A stretch of 64,000 nt of DNA, from assembly GCA_902613175.1 (NCBI GenBank), contig CACMGJ010000005.1, positions 1 through 64,000 on the forward strand, written 5' to 3'. The notes under the pieces were generated by a model. That model saw only the letters and a list, made by a program, of their open reading frames with translations. It did no database searches and was not told where the DNA came from. The translations under genes were made by a program, and so were the position numbers. Positions 53,977 to 64,000 of this stretch are shown piece after piece (position 1 is the stretch's first letter; the number at the start of each line of letters is the position of its first letter). Origin of the DNA: Halieaceae bacterium (GTDB lineage: Bacteria > Pseudomonadota > Gammaproteobacteria > Pseudomonadales > Halieaceae).

Positions 53977-55479
53977 CTAAGGACATCCTTTGTGAGAAAA
54001 GCCTTTTCGCTGACAGACCGCCATCTCAGTTTGAACACCTTGGTCATTTTGTTCACGCATCCACTTATGTAAATGAGTCTGCATTCGCTCCAGCTCGTTT
54101 GTCTGCGTGGCATTAAGTTGTCCCACTAAATTATGTAATTCGAACGGATCTCGCTCTAGGTCATAAAACTCACGCTTTGGTCTTTTTAGATAATTTAAAT
54201 AACGGTCGCTACCCGCTTCCACCTCATCTGCCAGCTCCTGCTGAAACCAGGTACTCGCCGTTGTGAAGCTTGAAAACTGGGTCTCAGGACGGAGATTTTC
54301 AATCAGTTTATAACGCTCTGTGCGTACCCATCTGATCGGGTAAGGGACGCCATTATGGATGTTTTTACTCGTCTGAATGCCGACGGCAAACTCTTTATGG
54401 GTATCGCCAGTCCCGCTTAGCAGCGATGAAAAACTACGACCGTCTAAATCCGTTGGGACTTCATTGACGGATAGCTCCATAAGCGTCGGAAGCAGATCGA
54501 CTGACTCCACGATCGCTGAAGAAATACCTGGACTTATCTTATTGGGCCACCGAACAACCAAAGCCACCCTCACACCCGCGTCGTAGCCGGTCCATTTTGC
54601 AAAGGGCAGATCGCTTCCGTGCTCGGATGAAAATACGAAAATGGTGTTGTCGGTCAATCCTCTCTTATCAAGCTCCTCATCAATCAAACCCACCTCTCTA
54701 TCTAGCTCGGAAACCTCTGCCAAATAAGAAGATAATTTGGCTCTTAATTCAGGCGAATCATGTAGATACGGTGGCACCGTAATACTGGCTGGAGGGTGGT
54801 TTTTCGCGTTACCACGATTCCATGGGATATGCGGGTTACTTGACGCCACAACGAGCACAAAAGGTGTTTGTCCAATACCGTCCAAGAACGCCCTAGTTTT
54901 TGCAATACCAAAGGTGGTCTCGCCGGCGGGGCCTTTGTTTTCACCTCCTGCTTTTGTAAACGAAAATACGTGGCGGGGATACACGTGAGATTTGCCAGCC
55001 AGTGCCACCGCATACCCGTGTTCTGAAAAGTAACTGACGATGCTCTTTGTATCCTCGTAAACACGTGAATGGTTTCCATAACCGCCGCTTCGAACAGGGT
55101 ACAACCCCGTATAAATTTGATGTCGTGCCACTGAACACATCGCTGTGGCGGTAAAGGCACGTTCAAAAACGACGCCTTCACTTGCCAACTGATCGATATT
55201 CGGAGTGTTATTCGCACCCATTAATGAGCTCGTCAGCCTCTGATAGACACCCACGTCGTGCCAAGCCATGTCATCAGCAAGAAAAATGACGATGTTTGGC
55301 TGCGATTGGTCCTGACGGCTCCCCAGAACAGCCGGGGGCTGTTCAGACAAAGTGGTTTCACGGGGCACTGACTCGCTCAAGTCAGTTATCGATTGCAAAC
55401 AACCTAGGAGCTTGGCGCACGCCGCAAAAAGCAATAAATGAAGTACTCTACTTTTACTCAGTCTCATTATTTTTGGCAC
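53977..55479 (-). CDS. Sulfatase with non-canonical CSVAR motif
   Basis: PNIVIFLADDMAWHDVGVYQ; TATAMCSVARHQIYTGLYPVRSGGYGNHSRV; AGKSHVYP. Confidence 0.9.
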   Translation of the reverse strand: MPKIMRLSKSRVLHLLLFAACAKLLGCLQSITDLSESVPRETTLSEQPPAVLGSRQDQSQPNIVIFLADDMAWHDVGVYQRLTSSLMGANNTPNIDQLASEGVVFERAFTATAMCSVARHQIYTGLYPVRSGGYGNHSRVYEDTKSIVSYFSEHGYAVALAGKSHVYPRHVFSFTKAGGENKGPAGETTFGIAKTRAFLDGIGQTPFVLVVASSNPHIPWNRGNAKNHPPASITVPPYLHDSPELRAKLSSYLAEVSELDREVGLIDEELDKRGLTDNTIFVFSSEHGSDLPFAKWTGYDAGVRVALVVRWPNKISPGISSAIVESVDLLPTLMELSVNEVPTDLDGRSFSSLLSGTGDTHKEFAVGIQTSKNIHNGVPYPIRWVRTERYKLIENLRPETQFSSFTTASTWFQQELADEVEAGSDRYLNYLKRPKREFYDLERDPFELHNLVGQLNATQTNELERMQTHLHKWMREQNDQGVQTEMAVCQRKGFSHKGCP

Positions 55480-55564
55480 CCATGCTTGGGTCTATTAGCA
55501 GGTATCGTTACTGAATGAGCGCTTTTCGAACGCGTTTTAGCTAACTTCAGGGTGCTTTGCATGT

Positions 55565-56980
55565 CTACGAACCGTGCCAATGCTTAAAGCGCAACGCCTC
55601 AAGCGAGTCCAAAACAGGTGCCAGCTTTTTATTATCCGCAAGATTAAGCGTTGGCAGTAATTCGGTACGATGGTCATAGAGTTCTCTGGACACTATTTTA
55701 CCTGAAGGCACTGAAACCCAAGCGGTATAGCGATATCGATCATCTCTTACCGACTGCCCCTGCAACTTAACCCCAGACACCCAGCGCGTAATTTCGGAAT
55801 AAGCTGCCTTTTTTGCCACATCCGTTTGACCCAATGTGACGCCCTTAAATGAAGTACCCTCGAGATGACTGGGAAGCTCTATCCCTGCAAGGTCGAGGAC
55901 CGTTGGGTAGATATCCACCGTTTCGATAATAGCGAGGCTACGCGAACTCTGGGGTATCAGTCTCGGTGAAACCATGAACAATGGAATTTTTAGATCGACC
56001 TCATGTGTAGTGTGTTTTGACCAGGCTCCGTATTCACCCAACTTGTAACCATGGTCACTCCACAACACAATCAGCGTATCGTCAGACAACCCCGTCTCGT
56101 CTAACGTTTGCATTAGATCTCCTATTAAGGTGTCCACATAAGTAATCGAGGCCGCATAAGCACGACGCAGGCGTCGGGTCTGAGCTGGCGTCATAGGGCC
56201 GGGTTTCTTCGGCAAGTCATCGTAGTTCCAAATTTCGTAAGCGACTACAGACCACGGCGGTGCGCCTTCAGGCGATTTTTGTAATGCCTGCGAGATAGAC
56301 CTCTTTTGAGGCGTTGCGTCCCATGCAGATTGTGGGACTCTAAACGGCAAGTGGGGCTTGTGTGTCCCCACAGCCATGAAGAAAGGTGTTTTGCTTGAAG
56401 ATAGCGATACAAGTGCCGCACGCGCCTGGTCGATATTAAGACGATCAGGCAGCCCTTGATCTGACGCCACAATATCGATCACAGGATTAGGTTGGCCGGG
56501 CTCCTTTCGCCGCATTCGCATAGCGGGCTCGTGATCAATTGGGGGTTGGCTCCAGCCCTCAAGGTCATCATCAAGATGATGGTAAACCTTACCAAAGGCA
56601 AGCGTCTTATAACCCGCATTTTTAAATGTTTTGTTAAGTGTCGGTAAGTCGGGAACCCACTCAGACACTGGCTGGTCGAGGCGTCTGATCCCGGTGGTTT
56701 TCGGTCTGAGTCCAGTGAGTAGCGATGCTCGGGACGGGGCACAAATCGCCTGATGTGCGTAGGCTCTGTCGAACACAATGCCGCGCTGAGCCAAGTCGTC
56801 GATATTAGACGTATTAGCCTGCGAATCTCCGTAGATGCCTAGATCGGCTCTAAGGTCATCAACAATAATCAGCAAAATATTCTGTTTATCCGACGCTACA
56901 ACATCGTCCGCCTGTGCAACCGCATGGACTGTCGAAAGAACCACAACACTGCCGATTATTAGCTTTCCTGGAGAGAACAT
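55565..56980 (-). CDS. Sulfatase (CAPSR; iduronate-2-sulfatase-like)
   Basis: QNILLIIVDDLRADLGIYG; AICAPSRASLLTGLRPKTTGI; GTHKPHLPF; LWSDHGYKLGEYGAWSKHTTHE. Confidence 0.95.
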   Translation of the reverse strand: MFSPGKLIIGSVVVLSTVHAVAQADDVVASDKQNILLIIVDDLRADLGIYGDSQANTSNIDDLAQRGIVFDRAYAHQAICAPSRASLLTGLRPKTTGIRRLDQPVSEWVPDLPTLNKTFKNAGYKTLAFGKVYHHLDDDLEGWSQPPIDHEPAMRMRRKEPGQPNPVIDIVASDQGLPDRLNIDQARAALVSLSSSKTPFFMAVGTHKPHLPFRVPQSAWDATPQKRSISQALQKSPEGAPPWSVVAYEIWNYDDLPKKPGPMTPAQTRRLRRAYAASITYVDTLIGDLMQTLDETGLSDDTLIVLWSDHGYKLGEYGAWSKHTTHEVDLKIPLFMVSPRLIPQSSRSLAIIETVDIYPTVLDLAGIELPSHLEGTSFKGVTLGQTDVAKKAAYSEITRWVSGVKLQGQSVRDDRYRYTAWVSVPSGKIVSRELYDHRTELLPTLNLADNKKLAPVLDSLEALRFKHWHGS

Positions 56981-57070
56981 ATGAAAACCCTTTAGAGAAT
57001 CCCTTGATTGACAGGCGTTAACGTATATCCGCGCATAATAAGCTGAGTCACAGCGGCCAATTTGACCGCA

Positions 57071-59380
57071 TCACTTCGGCATAACCCGCAGTGTGACCAT
57101 TTCAAGTTCAGGACTCCGGGAAGATCCACCAACCATGATGCTGAAGTCACCAGGTTCGACCTGCCACGACATATCGATACCGTAGTAACCAAGCGCCTCA
57201 GACGTAATGTCAAAGTGAATCACTTGCGCCTCACCCGGCGCCAGTGAAACGCGCTGGAATCCCTTGAGCTCCTTCACTGGTCGCGTTACAGCGGAAAAAT
57301 TGTCGCGAACATAAAGTTGCACAACCTCATCGCCAGGCAGTTCACCTACGTTCTTCACCACCACAGAAAGTCGTGTCGACTCGTCCACTGACACCGTTGA
57401 AGACGATAACTTAGCATCCGAGTAGGCGAAGTCCGTGTAGCTCAAGCCGTCACCAAACTCATACAGATTGTGACTAGGCGCATCAACATATTTACGAACC
57501 CTAGCCGTAGGTTTGTGGTTGTAAAAGGCTTTCAGATGACCTGTTGAGTAAGGCACCGTAATGGGCATTTTGCCACTGGGGTTGACGTGTCCAAAAAGTA
57601 TTTCAGCAAGCGCCCTACCGCCCAATGCACCGGGCTCCCAGGCTTCGAGCAGTGCAGACACGTTTTCAGCAATCCAAGGTTCTGCTAGTGGCCTACCGTT
57701 AATCAAAACCACAACCGTAGGCACACCTGTGGCATGAATTGCCTGCACTAGGGCTAGTTGCTGTCCGAATAGACCAATTGAACTTCGAGCAACGTTCTCG
57801 CCCGACGTTTTCTCTTTGCGCTCGTATCGTAGGGGGTTGCCTCCCACGACCACAACTGCCACATCGGCCAATTCAGCCCGCTTTGCTGCAGTCGCAATCA
57901 TGTCCGGCTCAATATTTTTTACGGTACCCTCAACGTCAAAATAATCAATCTCTGCAATGTTGCTACCAACTTCTCTCAAGCCTTCAATAATCGTCGTAAT
58001 GTTTTCCTCGGGTTGCCGCAACACCCAGTCGCCCATCAGCGAGTGATTGCTAGCGTTGGGGCCCGTGACAAAGACGCGTGCACCCGCAGAGAGAGGCAAG
58101 GTATTGGCATCATTTTTCAACAACACTATGCCCTGTCTTGCCAGTTGCAGCGCGGTTTGCTGGTGTTCTTTATTGAACATGACGGTTTTTACGTCGGATA
58201 GGTCGACCTGTGCGCTCTCAAATAAACCGAGTCGGAACTTGGCGAGCAATATTGGTCTTACCGCAGCGTCAATTCTTGCCTCACTGATTCTGTGATTAGT
58301 GACCAGTTGACGCAACGGATCAAAAAACTTTGGACCATGCATGTGCATATCGATACCGGCACTAACACTCTGGTACACCGCCTCCTTAAAATTTTCCGCA
58401 GTACGGTGATAGGTGTGTAAGCGCTCGACATCCATCCAGTCACTTACAACAAAGCCCCGAAAGTCCCATTCGTCACGCAAGACCTCTGAGAGTAAAAAAT
58501 GGTTGGCATGCGCCGGTACGCCGTTCACCTCATTATGCGCAGCCATTACCGAAAAAACGCCCGCGTTGATAGCACGCTCAAAAGGCGGGAAGTGATCCTC
58601 ACGAAGCGAGCGGATCGATAGGTCCATTGGCGACAAGTTCAGTCCATTACTTGGATCACCGCCTGCGATAAAGTGCTTAGCTGTAGCTAGCACCTGACCC
58701 TCTTCATCGAAATTTCCCTGCTGCAGACCCTCAATGACGGCGACGCCCATTTCGGCCACCAGAAAGTCATCTTCCCCGAAAGTCTCGCCCACCCGCCCCC
58801 AGCGCGGATCTCTCGCGATATCAATATTCGGTGTAAACGTCCATTGGGCACCATTTACCCTAACCTCTCGCGCAGTCTCCACAGACGACTGTCTGACTAA
58901 ATCCAGATTCCAGCTACTGGCCATGGTGATGGGTGAGGGGTAAATAGTGGCGCCCCTAACCAAACCGTTACCGTGTATAGCATCGATGCCAATCAATAAT
59001 GGAATGCCCAGACGACTCTCACTCGCGTAACGCTGTAAGAGGTTTGCTTCCTCAGGGTCGGTGACATGTAAAAAAGAACCTATTCTGCCGGCTCTTATGA
59101 CGTCCGGGATTTGTGAGGAGTGCAGGCTGGGGTACATGCCAAACGCGTCACTGGCTTTCATCTCTTCCAGAGTCAAATTTTTCTCGGAACGGGCAATGTG
59201 CTTTGGTCCTACATATTGAGACATCTGCCCGATCTTTTCGGCCAGCGTCATTCTACTAAGCAAGTCCTCAAGTCGCGCCTCGTCGCTTAAATCGGCGTTT
59301 TTATAAGCCGGCATCGGTGATCCTAGTGCCGGATTTATCAGCGTACTGATCAGAAACAGTAGCGGGGCATATCGCTTCAT
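57071..59380 (-). CDS. Glycoside hydrolase family 3 (beta-glucosidase-like), secreted
   Basis: IPLLIGIDAIHGNGLVRGATIYPSPI; HFIAGGDPSNG; GFVVSDWMDVERL; fibronectin-III-like C-terminus; signal MKRYAPLLFLISTLINPALG. Confidence 0.95.
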   Translation of the reverse strand: MKRYAPLLFLISTLINPALGSPMPAYKNADLSDEARLEDLLSRMTLAEKIGQMSQYVGPKHIARSEKNLTLEEMKASDAFGMYPSLHSSQIPDVIRAGRIGSFLHVTDPEEANLLQRYASESRLGIPLLIGIDAIHGNGLVRGATIYPSPITMASSWNLDLVRQSSVETAREVRVNGAQWTFTPNIDIARDPRWGRVGETFGEDDFLVAEMGVAVIEGLQQGNFDEEGQVLATAKHFIAGGDPSNGLNLSPMDLSIRSLREDHFPPFERAINAGVFSVMAAHNEVNGVPAHANHFLLSEVLRDEWDFRGFVVSDWMDVERLHTYHRTAENFKEAVYQSVSAGIDMHMHGPKFFDPLRQLVTNHRISEARIDAAVRPILLAKFRLGLFESAQVDLSDVKTVMFNKEHQQTALQLARQGIVLLKNDANTLPLSAGARVFVTGPNASNHSLMGDWVLRQPEENITTIIEGLREVGSNIAEIDYFDVEGTVKNIEPDMIATAAKRAELADVAVVVVGGNPLRYERKEKTSGENVARSSIGLFGQQLALVQAIHATGVPTVVVLINGRPLAEPWIAENVSALLEAWEPGALGGRALAEILFGHVNPSGKMPITVPYSTGHLKAFYNHKPTARVRKYVDAPSHNLYEFGDGLSYTDFAYSDAKLSSSTVSVDESTRLSVVVKNVGELPGDEVVQLYVRDNFSAVTRPVKELKGFQRVSLAPGEAQVIHFDITSEALGYYGIDMSWQVEPGDFSIMVGGSSRSPELEMVTLRVMPK

Positions 59381-59590
59381 GTAGTGTTGTTCTCCAGTCG
59401 CGAGTTGCACTATGTTCATTTGGTTTAACACACAGTGATGGCGCCTCCTCCACGAATGCCAACTCGAGATTGGCATCCGTTTAGCATCTGCTCTAAGGCC
59501 ATAACCTGACTTCCGCCAGACCGAAACTGGCCAACACCGACTGACTAATGACACGCCCGAAGCACACGCAACGACCGTCTGCAGCCCAAA

Positions 59591-61279
59591 TTAATTAAGC
59601 TGTGGTTCCTCCACCTCTGCCGCTTTCTTCTGAGCCTTTACACGTCTATGGTCGGGAACAAAAAAGTTGGTTAGTCCCGGATCGCTATCTTTCTTTAGCC
59701 ACCGATCTGGAAACTCAGCAGCTTTGGATCGATCACGCTCCCTAAAGACCGCGCCGCTACTAAACTTCTCTGTGTAAGGTACGACGTGTTGCCCTTGGTT
59801 GTTCACCAGTCGCTTAAAGAGCTGTTGCCGCATGGCTGCAACTATGGGTAGATACTTTGGGTCTCCGATAAGATTATTCATCTCTTTGGGGTCATTCTTG
59901 ATATCGTAGAGCTCTTCCGTATCCCAAATGCCATGGTATTGAATGAGCTTGTAGTCGTCGGTTCTCAGTGCGAATGTTGTGGGGGTGCTGGGAAAATTGA
60001 ACTCCCAGTAGTATTCGTACAAAAGCTCTTTCCGCCAGTCTGACACTGACATGCCACGCGCCAATGGAAGCAGGCTTTGACCTTCAAACTGGACCGGCGA
60101 CTTCAAGCCGGCAATATCAAGCATGGTCGGTGCGATATCCAGATTGGCGACTATTTCATCCACCTTATGGTTCTCTGGCAGCAGGCTGGGGCCCCAGGCA
60201 ACAAGAGGTACGCGCATAGACTCTTCGTAGGCATTTCGCTTGTCTATCAGGCCATGCTCGCCAAACAAAAAGCCATTGTCGCCCATCAACATAACAATCG
60301 TATTTTCCGCGTAACCATTTTCCGCTAACCAGGCTAGTAGCCGACCGATGCTGTCATCAACAGCCGACATGGCCCGGTGGTATTCCATCTTGTATGCCTG
60401 TACGTCCAGTGAACTGTGGTAGGGAAAGTCCACGCCATGCCAGCTATTACGCTGATTTTTCACCCACATGGGTTTTCCATGGTAATTCTCATCCGTATCA
60501 GCTTGACTGGCCGGAATCGGAATCTCGCGGTCAGCGTACTGCTCGGCATGCCGCTCTGCTGGGGAAAAGTTGGCGTGGACGGCTTTGTGTGACACATAGA
60601 GAAAGAACGGATTATCGGATGGCCGTTCCGACAAATAATCTAGCGCATAATCGGTGAGCTCATCAGTGATATAACCCTTTTGTGGGACGTGCTCACCATT
60701 AATGTTCAGTTGATTCACGAGACCATTACGCAGTTGTGTCGGATAGTAATGTCCCTGCCCCGCGAAACTAACCCAGTGGTCGAAACCTGGCTGAGGATCG
60801 TCCAAGCTCCTCGATGCCGATGCCGCCTCGCCCATGTGCCATTTACCGACGAATGCCGTGTCATAGCCGGCCGCTTGCAAGTATTGAGGAAAGAAAACGC
60901 TGTTAGGATTGGGGGGGGCGTTGTTGTCTACGACCCCATGGTTGTGCATATATTGCCCGGTCAGTATCGTCGCCCTGCTTGGCGAGCACAAAGCCGTAGT
61001 CACAAACGCATTTTTAAAATGCACACCTTCTCGTGCCAGGCGATCTATATTAGGGGTGTCTATGATCGGATTCATAAACCCCATCTCATCGAAGCGCTGG
61101 TCATCGGTCAGAATAAATATGACGTTCAGTTGCTGGCTTAACTCAGTGGTGGTCTGCCATTGCACATCGAGTATCTTAGATGTTGCGTCCCCCGCCCGGA
61201 GTGGCACTACGCTGAATATACATAAACACATGGCAATTAATTGAAGGGCAAGAATGCGTTCACGTTTAATCTTCTTCAC
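59591..61279 (-). CDS. Sulfatase (CSPSR type)
   Basis: NVIFILTDDQRFDEMGFMN; TALCSPSRATILTGQYMHNHGVVDN; FVGKWHMGE; GDNGFLFGEHGLIDKRNAYEESMRVP. Confidence 0.95.
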   Translation of the reverse strand: MKKIKRERILALQLIAMCLCIFSVVPLRAGDATSKILDVQWQTTTELSQQLNVIFILTDDQRFDEMGFMNPIIDTPNIDRLAREGVHFKNAFVTTALCSPSRATILTGQYMHNHGVVDNNAPPNPNSVFFPQYLQAAGYDTAFVGKWHMGEAASASRSLDDPQPGFDHWVSFAGQGHYYPTQLRNGLVNQLNINGEHVPQKGYITDELTDYALDYLSERPSDNPFFLYVSHKAVHANFSPAERHAEQYADREIPIPASQADTDENYHGKPMWVKNQRNSWHGVDFPYHSSLDVQAYKMEYHRAMSAVDDSIGRLLAWLAENGYAENTIVMLMGDNGFLFGEHGLIDKRNAYEESMRVPLVAWGPSLLPENHKVDEIVANLDIAPTMLDIAGLKSPVQFEGQSLLPLARGMSVSDWRKELLYEYYWEFNFPSTPTTFALRTDDYKLIQYHGIWDTEELYDIKNDPKEMNNLIGDPKYLPIVAAMRQQLFKRLVNNQGQHVVPYTEKFSSGAVFRERDRSKAAEFPDRWLKKDSDPGLTNFFVPDHRRVKAQKKAAEVEEPQLN

Positions 61280-61335
61280 TGCGTTACTCCTTATTGATGC
61301 ACCTCGGCATCTTGAACCCGTTGACCCTCAGATCG

Positions 61336-62832
61336 CTAAATCAGAGCATCAGTCAGGCACTCGCCTTCATAACTTGTCGACACGTTAACTGGATAACGTT
61401 CCAAAAATCGCGTCTTTGTCTTTCCTTTTTTCCCTGGTTTAACCCAACTACTGCTGTCCTTTGGCTGCTCCGCGCCAACTGCAGTCAAATAGGTATCTAG
61501 GAGCGCCTCGAGTTTGTCCACGCACGCGGCATTAGACTCCGCTATGTCACGCGCCTCACCGAGATCCGTCGCCACATTGAACAATAACGAGCGCATCGAT
61601 TGGTCAAATCTGACTAGTTTGAAGTTACCGACGCGAATGGCCGAATGAGGCTCATTGAGCCCCACTTGGTTGTAGTGCGGAAAGTGAAAGACAAGACCGT
61701 GGGGCGGTCGCTTAAGATGTGCATCCGGTGAACCGAGAAGCGGTACGATACTGACCCCGTCCGAGTCCTCCGGTACGTGCTGTGACGACCCGGCCAATTC
61801 GGCAAACGTCGCCATCAAATCGTATCCAATAATGGGCTCATTTGACTGCGAATTTGGCTTGATATCCGGCCCTACTGCCAAAAAGGGAACCCGTATACCA
61901 CCCTCCATTAGATCCCATTTGCCTCTCAGAAGGGGCGCATTAAGGCCATTTTTATAGGGCCGTCCTCTGTTTACCTGTTGCGGCAATACGGGCATCCCAC
62001 CATTGTCCGAGGTGACAATAAAATAAGTATTTTCGTTCAAGCCTAATCGCTTATAAGCATCAAACAGTCGGCCGATCGACTCATCAAGATCTGTCATCAT
62101 CGAGGCATAGGCTACATTCTCATGCAAACTGCCCGGGGTCTGACGCGATACTTGATCGAAAGTTGTTTGACGGTAGGCGAGGTTTGAATGCAACGCATAG
62201 TGAGAAACCTGAAGAAAAAATGGCGTGTCGCGCTTGACGCTTTCGGTCATGAATTCAATCGCACGATCTGTCAGAGAAAACATCTTTTTCGGGTCGTCCC
62301 CCGAATCGCCATACCACTGGGATTTATCGTTTACGAACCCTCCCTCCTTGTTCCCAGTTTGGCCGTCGTGAACGTCATAGCCATACCGAGCCGGATCGGC
62401 CTTTATATGCCACTTACCCAAATGAGCAGCTCGATACCTCGGATCGACCGCTTTTAGGACTTGAGGAATCGCCGCTTGATCGTGATTGACATTGTTGTCA
62501 CCCAAGACACGTGTGTGTAGCAAGCGAGCGGGCGACTTGCCAAACTGTATGCTGTAACGACTGGGAGCGCAGACCGGCGATGCCGCATAGGCATTGGAAA
62601 AGCGAATACCCGAGGCCACAATCTGGTCAAGTGATGGTGTTACATGAAAATCACTCTTCGCATCAGGAACACGCTTGTCCATTGACGACGACATTGAAGA
62701 CCATCCTTGGTCATCGGTCAGCACTAATATGAAACTGGGCGGCTTCGTAACCGCAGGTGTTGCCCAAAGCGAGAAACTCAAAGTCATTAAAACCAGTGCG
62801 CTTACTACTTGCCTATTGCTCCCTAGCTTCAC
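61336..62832 (-). CDS. Sulfatase (CAPSR type), probable GTG start
   Basis: PSFILVLTDDQGWSSMS; SPVCAPSRYSIQFGKSPARLLHT; LGKWHIKADPARYGYD; TSDNGGMP; GTG at 62832 preceded by GAGG and just after the upstream stop at 62837. Confidence 0.9.
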   Translation of the reverse strand: MKLGSNRQVVSALVLMTLSFSLWATPAVTKPPSFILVLTDDQGWSSMSSSMDKRVPDAKSDFHVTPSLDQIVASGIRFSNAYAASPVCAPSRYSIQFGKSPARLLHTRVLGDNNVNHDQAAIPQVLKAVDPRYRAAHLGKWHIKADPARYGYDVHDGQTGNKEGGFVNDKSQWYGDSGDDPKKMFSLTDRAIEFMTESVKRDTPFFLQVSHYALHSNLAYRQTTFDQVSRQTPGSLHENVAYASMMTDLDESIGRLFDAYKRLGLNENTYFIVTSDNGGMPVLPQQVNRGRPYKNGLNAPLLRGKWDLMEGGIRVPFLAVGPDIKPNSQSNEPIIGYDLMATFAELAGSSQHVPEDSDGVSIVPLLGSPDAHLKRPPHGLVFHFPHYNQVGLNEPHSAIRVGNFKLVRFDQSMRSLLFNVATDLGEARDIAESNAACVDKLEALLDTYLTAVGAEQPKDSSSWVKPGKKGKTKTRFLERYPVNVSTSYEGECLTDALI

Positions 62833-62836
62833 GACC

Positions 62837-64000
62837 TCAACCTGCCCCAACTTTAGGCGCGTCTTGCGACACGGGATTACCAAAAATATCTTTATGCGGT
62901 ATTGCACTAATGTGCGAAAAAATACCTATACCTGCCGCCGGGAACAAGGGGTGCTCAACCGCGACTCCCAATAGCCCCTTCGGCATCGCAAAATTTTCTA
63001 ATGACGACCCGTTAGCATCAATCTTAATGGTAGGCGTTTGTGCAAAGCGGTCCAACGACGTAAAGGCCGGCGATACCAGTCCGGAAAAGAGATTATGTGA
63101 GAGTTGCGGGCCGTTGTGATCATTCCAAACAACGGTCACTCGACTCCCGATCCGACTTCCGGACACGGCTATAAACGCATTGTTAATGAGATTTAGGTTG
63201 CGACCATTAAGCTCTATCTGAGGCTCTGTATTTTCGAATGTTACATAGGTGTTGTTGTACAGGTAGATGTCTTCAGAGACGATACGCTTAGGCGACGCGA
63301 AGTCGCTGACAAATACAGTCTTACCCGGAAACTGGCTTTTAATACCCTCAGGTCGGGCCACTCTCGGCTCTCGACTGCCATCCCCGACACTGACGTTGTA
63401 ACGCCAGATGACATTCTTGTTTTTACCCAGAATTTCTGTCCCGTAACCCTCGTTGTCGTAGAAGAAATTGTATTGAACCAGGATATTTTCATTACCAAAA
63501 TCCACATGCAGACCGCTCGAGTCATTGTGACCGCGCGAACCTATGGCTGCGTTGTACTGAGCCACGATATTTTTCGACCTGAAGAACCAAGCGCCACTGC
63601 CGCGGGTGACAGAGATGGCCTTGTTGCGCAGCGAGCCGGATCTAAGAAAGGTGTTGCTCTCTAACAGCCCCTTATCGACGCCGTTGAGCAAGACACAGCT
63701 CCCGCCCAAGTCCTCGCAAAGGTTGTTTACGATTCTGATGTTTTGGTCAAAATGATCCTTAAGATTGGCCGCTGACTTGTTCTCGGGCGCCCGATGACGA
63801 ACGGCAATACCAAAGCGACCTGTGTACCGAATTACGTTATCGTGTATGTAGATATCGGACGTATTAACCACTGGACTACCGGGTTTCGAAGGTCGGGTCT
63901 CGATTCGAATTCCACTGACGGTATTTAAATTGAAGGCTTTACGACGCTTGATTGGATAGACGTCTCTCACTTCAAGATCAAAGAGCTCAAACCCTTTTAG
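62837..64000 (-). CDS. Right-handed parallel beta-helix protein (polysaccharide-lyase-like), N-terminus beyond window
   Basis: Repeated IYIHDNVIRYTG, IRIVNNLCED, IVAQYNAAIGSRGHNDSSGLHVDFGNENILVQYNFFYDNEGYG; frame open to the right edge. Confidence 0.85.
   Translation of the reverse strand, partial: LKGFELFDLEVRDVYPIKRRKAFNLNTVSGIRIETRPSKPGSPVVNTSDIYIHDNVIRYTGRFGIAVRHRAPENKSAANLKDHFDQNIRIVNNLCEDLGGSCVLLNGVDKGLLESNTFLRSGSLRNKAISVTRGSGAWFFRSKNIVAQYNAAIGSRGHNDSSGLHVDFGNENILVQYNFFYDNEGYGTEILGKNKNVIWRYNVSVGDGSREPRVARPEGIKSQFPGKTVFVSDFASPKRIVSEDIYLYNNTYVTFENTEPQIELNGRNLNLINNAFIAVSGSRIGSRVTVVWNDHNGPQLSHNLFSGLVSPAFTSLDRFAQTPTIKIDANGSSLENFAMPKGLLGVAVEHPLFPAAGIGIFSHISAIPHKDIFGNPVSQDAPKVGAG

Noticed and set aside
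60911-60918. G8 run in sulfatase 59591-61279 as phase-variation tract
   Set aside because: Reading frame is intact across it and the length is short; no evidence of slippage.

Overview
The window looks like a marine gammaproteobacterial chromosome segment; taxonomy is inferred from gene content only. About 0.3-34.8 kb is mostly core and housekeeping: a truncated xerC with a HAD hydrolase, two PII genes, katG, amtB, ubiK, aguB/aguA, a RibA-like protein, cho, a photolyase-like gene, selO, a PyrD-PyrK fusion, pabB-pabC, amidohydrolase, patatin, sulfatase, RidA and PhyH. An intact tRNA-Val(GAC) lies at 34797-34873. Downstream, the 3' half of this tRNA (anticodon loop to CCA) recurs in the same orientation at 40987-41031 (45/45 identical), 48510-48554 (44/45), 51755-51799 (38/45) and 53900-53927 (28 bp, truncated). 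These copies cut about 19 kb into separate segments: phosphatase/TonB receptor/Coq4-like, sulfatase plus aromatic catabolism, glycosyltransferases, and TPR/DUF6165. No integrase is visible in any segment. After the last copy comes a sulfatase-rich polysaccharide locus (four sulfatases, GH3, parallel beta-helix protein) that runs off the window. The tRNA-repeat-bounded, integrase-less cassette-like array is the best candidate for an undescribed system. Other notable points: a G10 tract that frameshifts a TonB receptor, a duplicated TetR-type promoter/operator, a sulfatase with a non-canonical CSVAR motif, an HDxxH-x11-E Coq4-like protein, and an inverted DUF484/xerC junction at the left edge. 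All calls come from reading the sequence; no database search was run.
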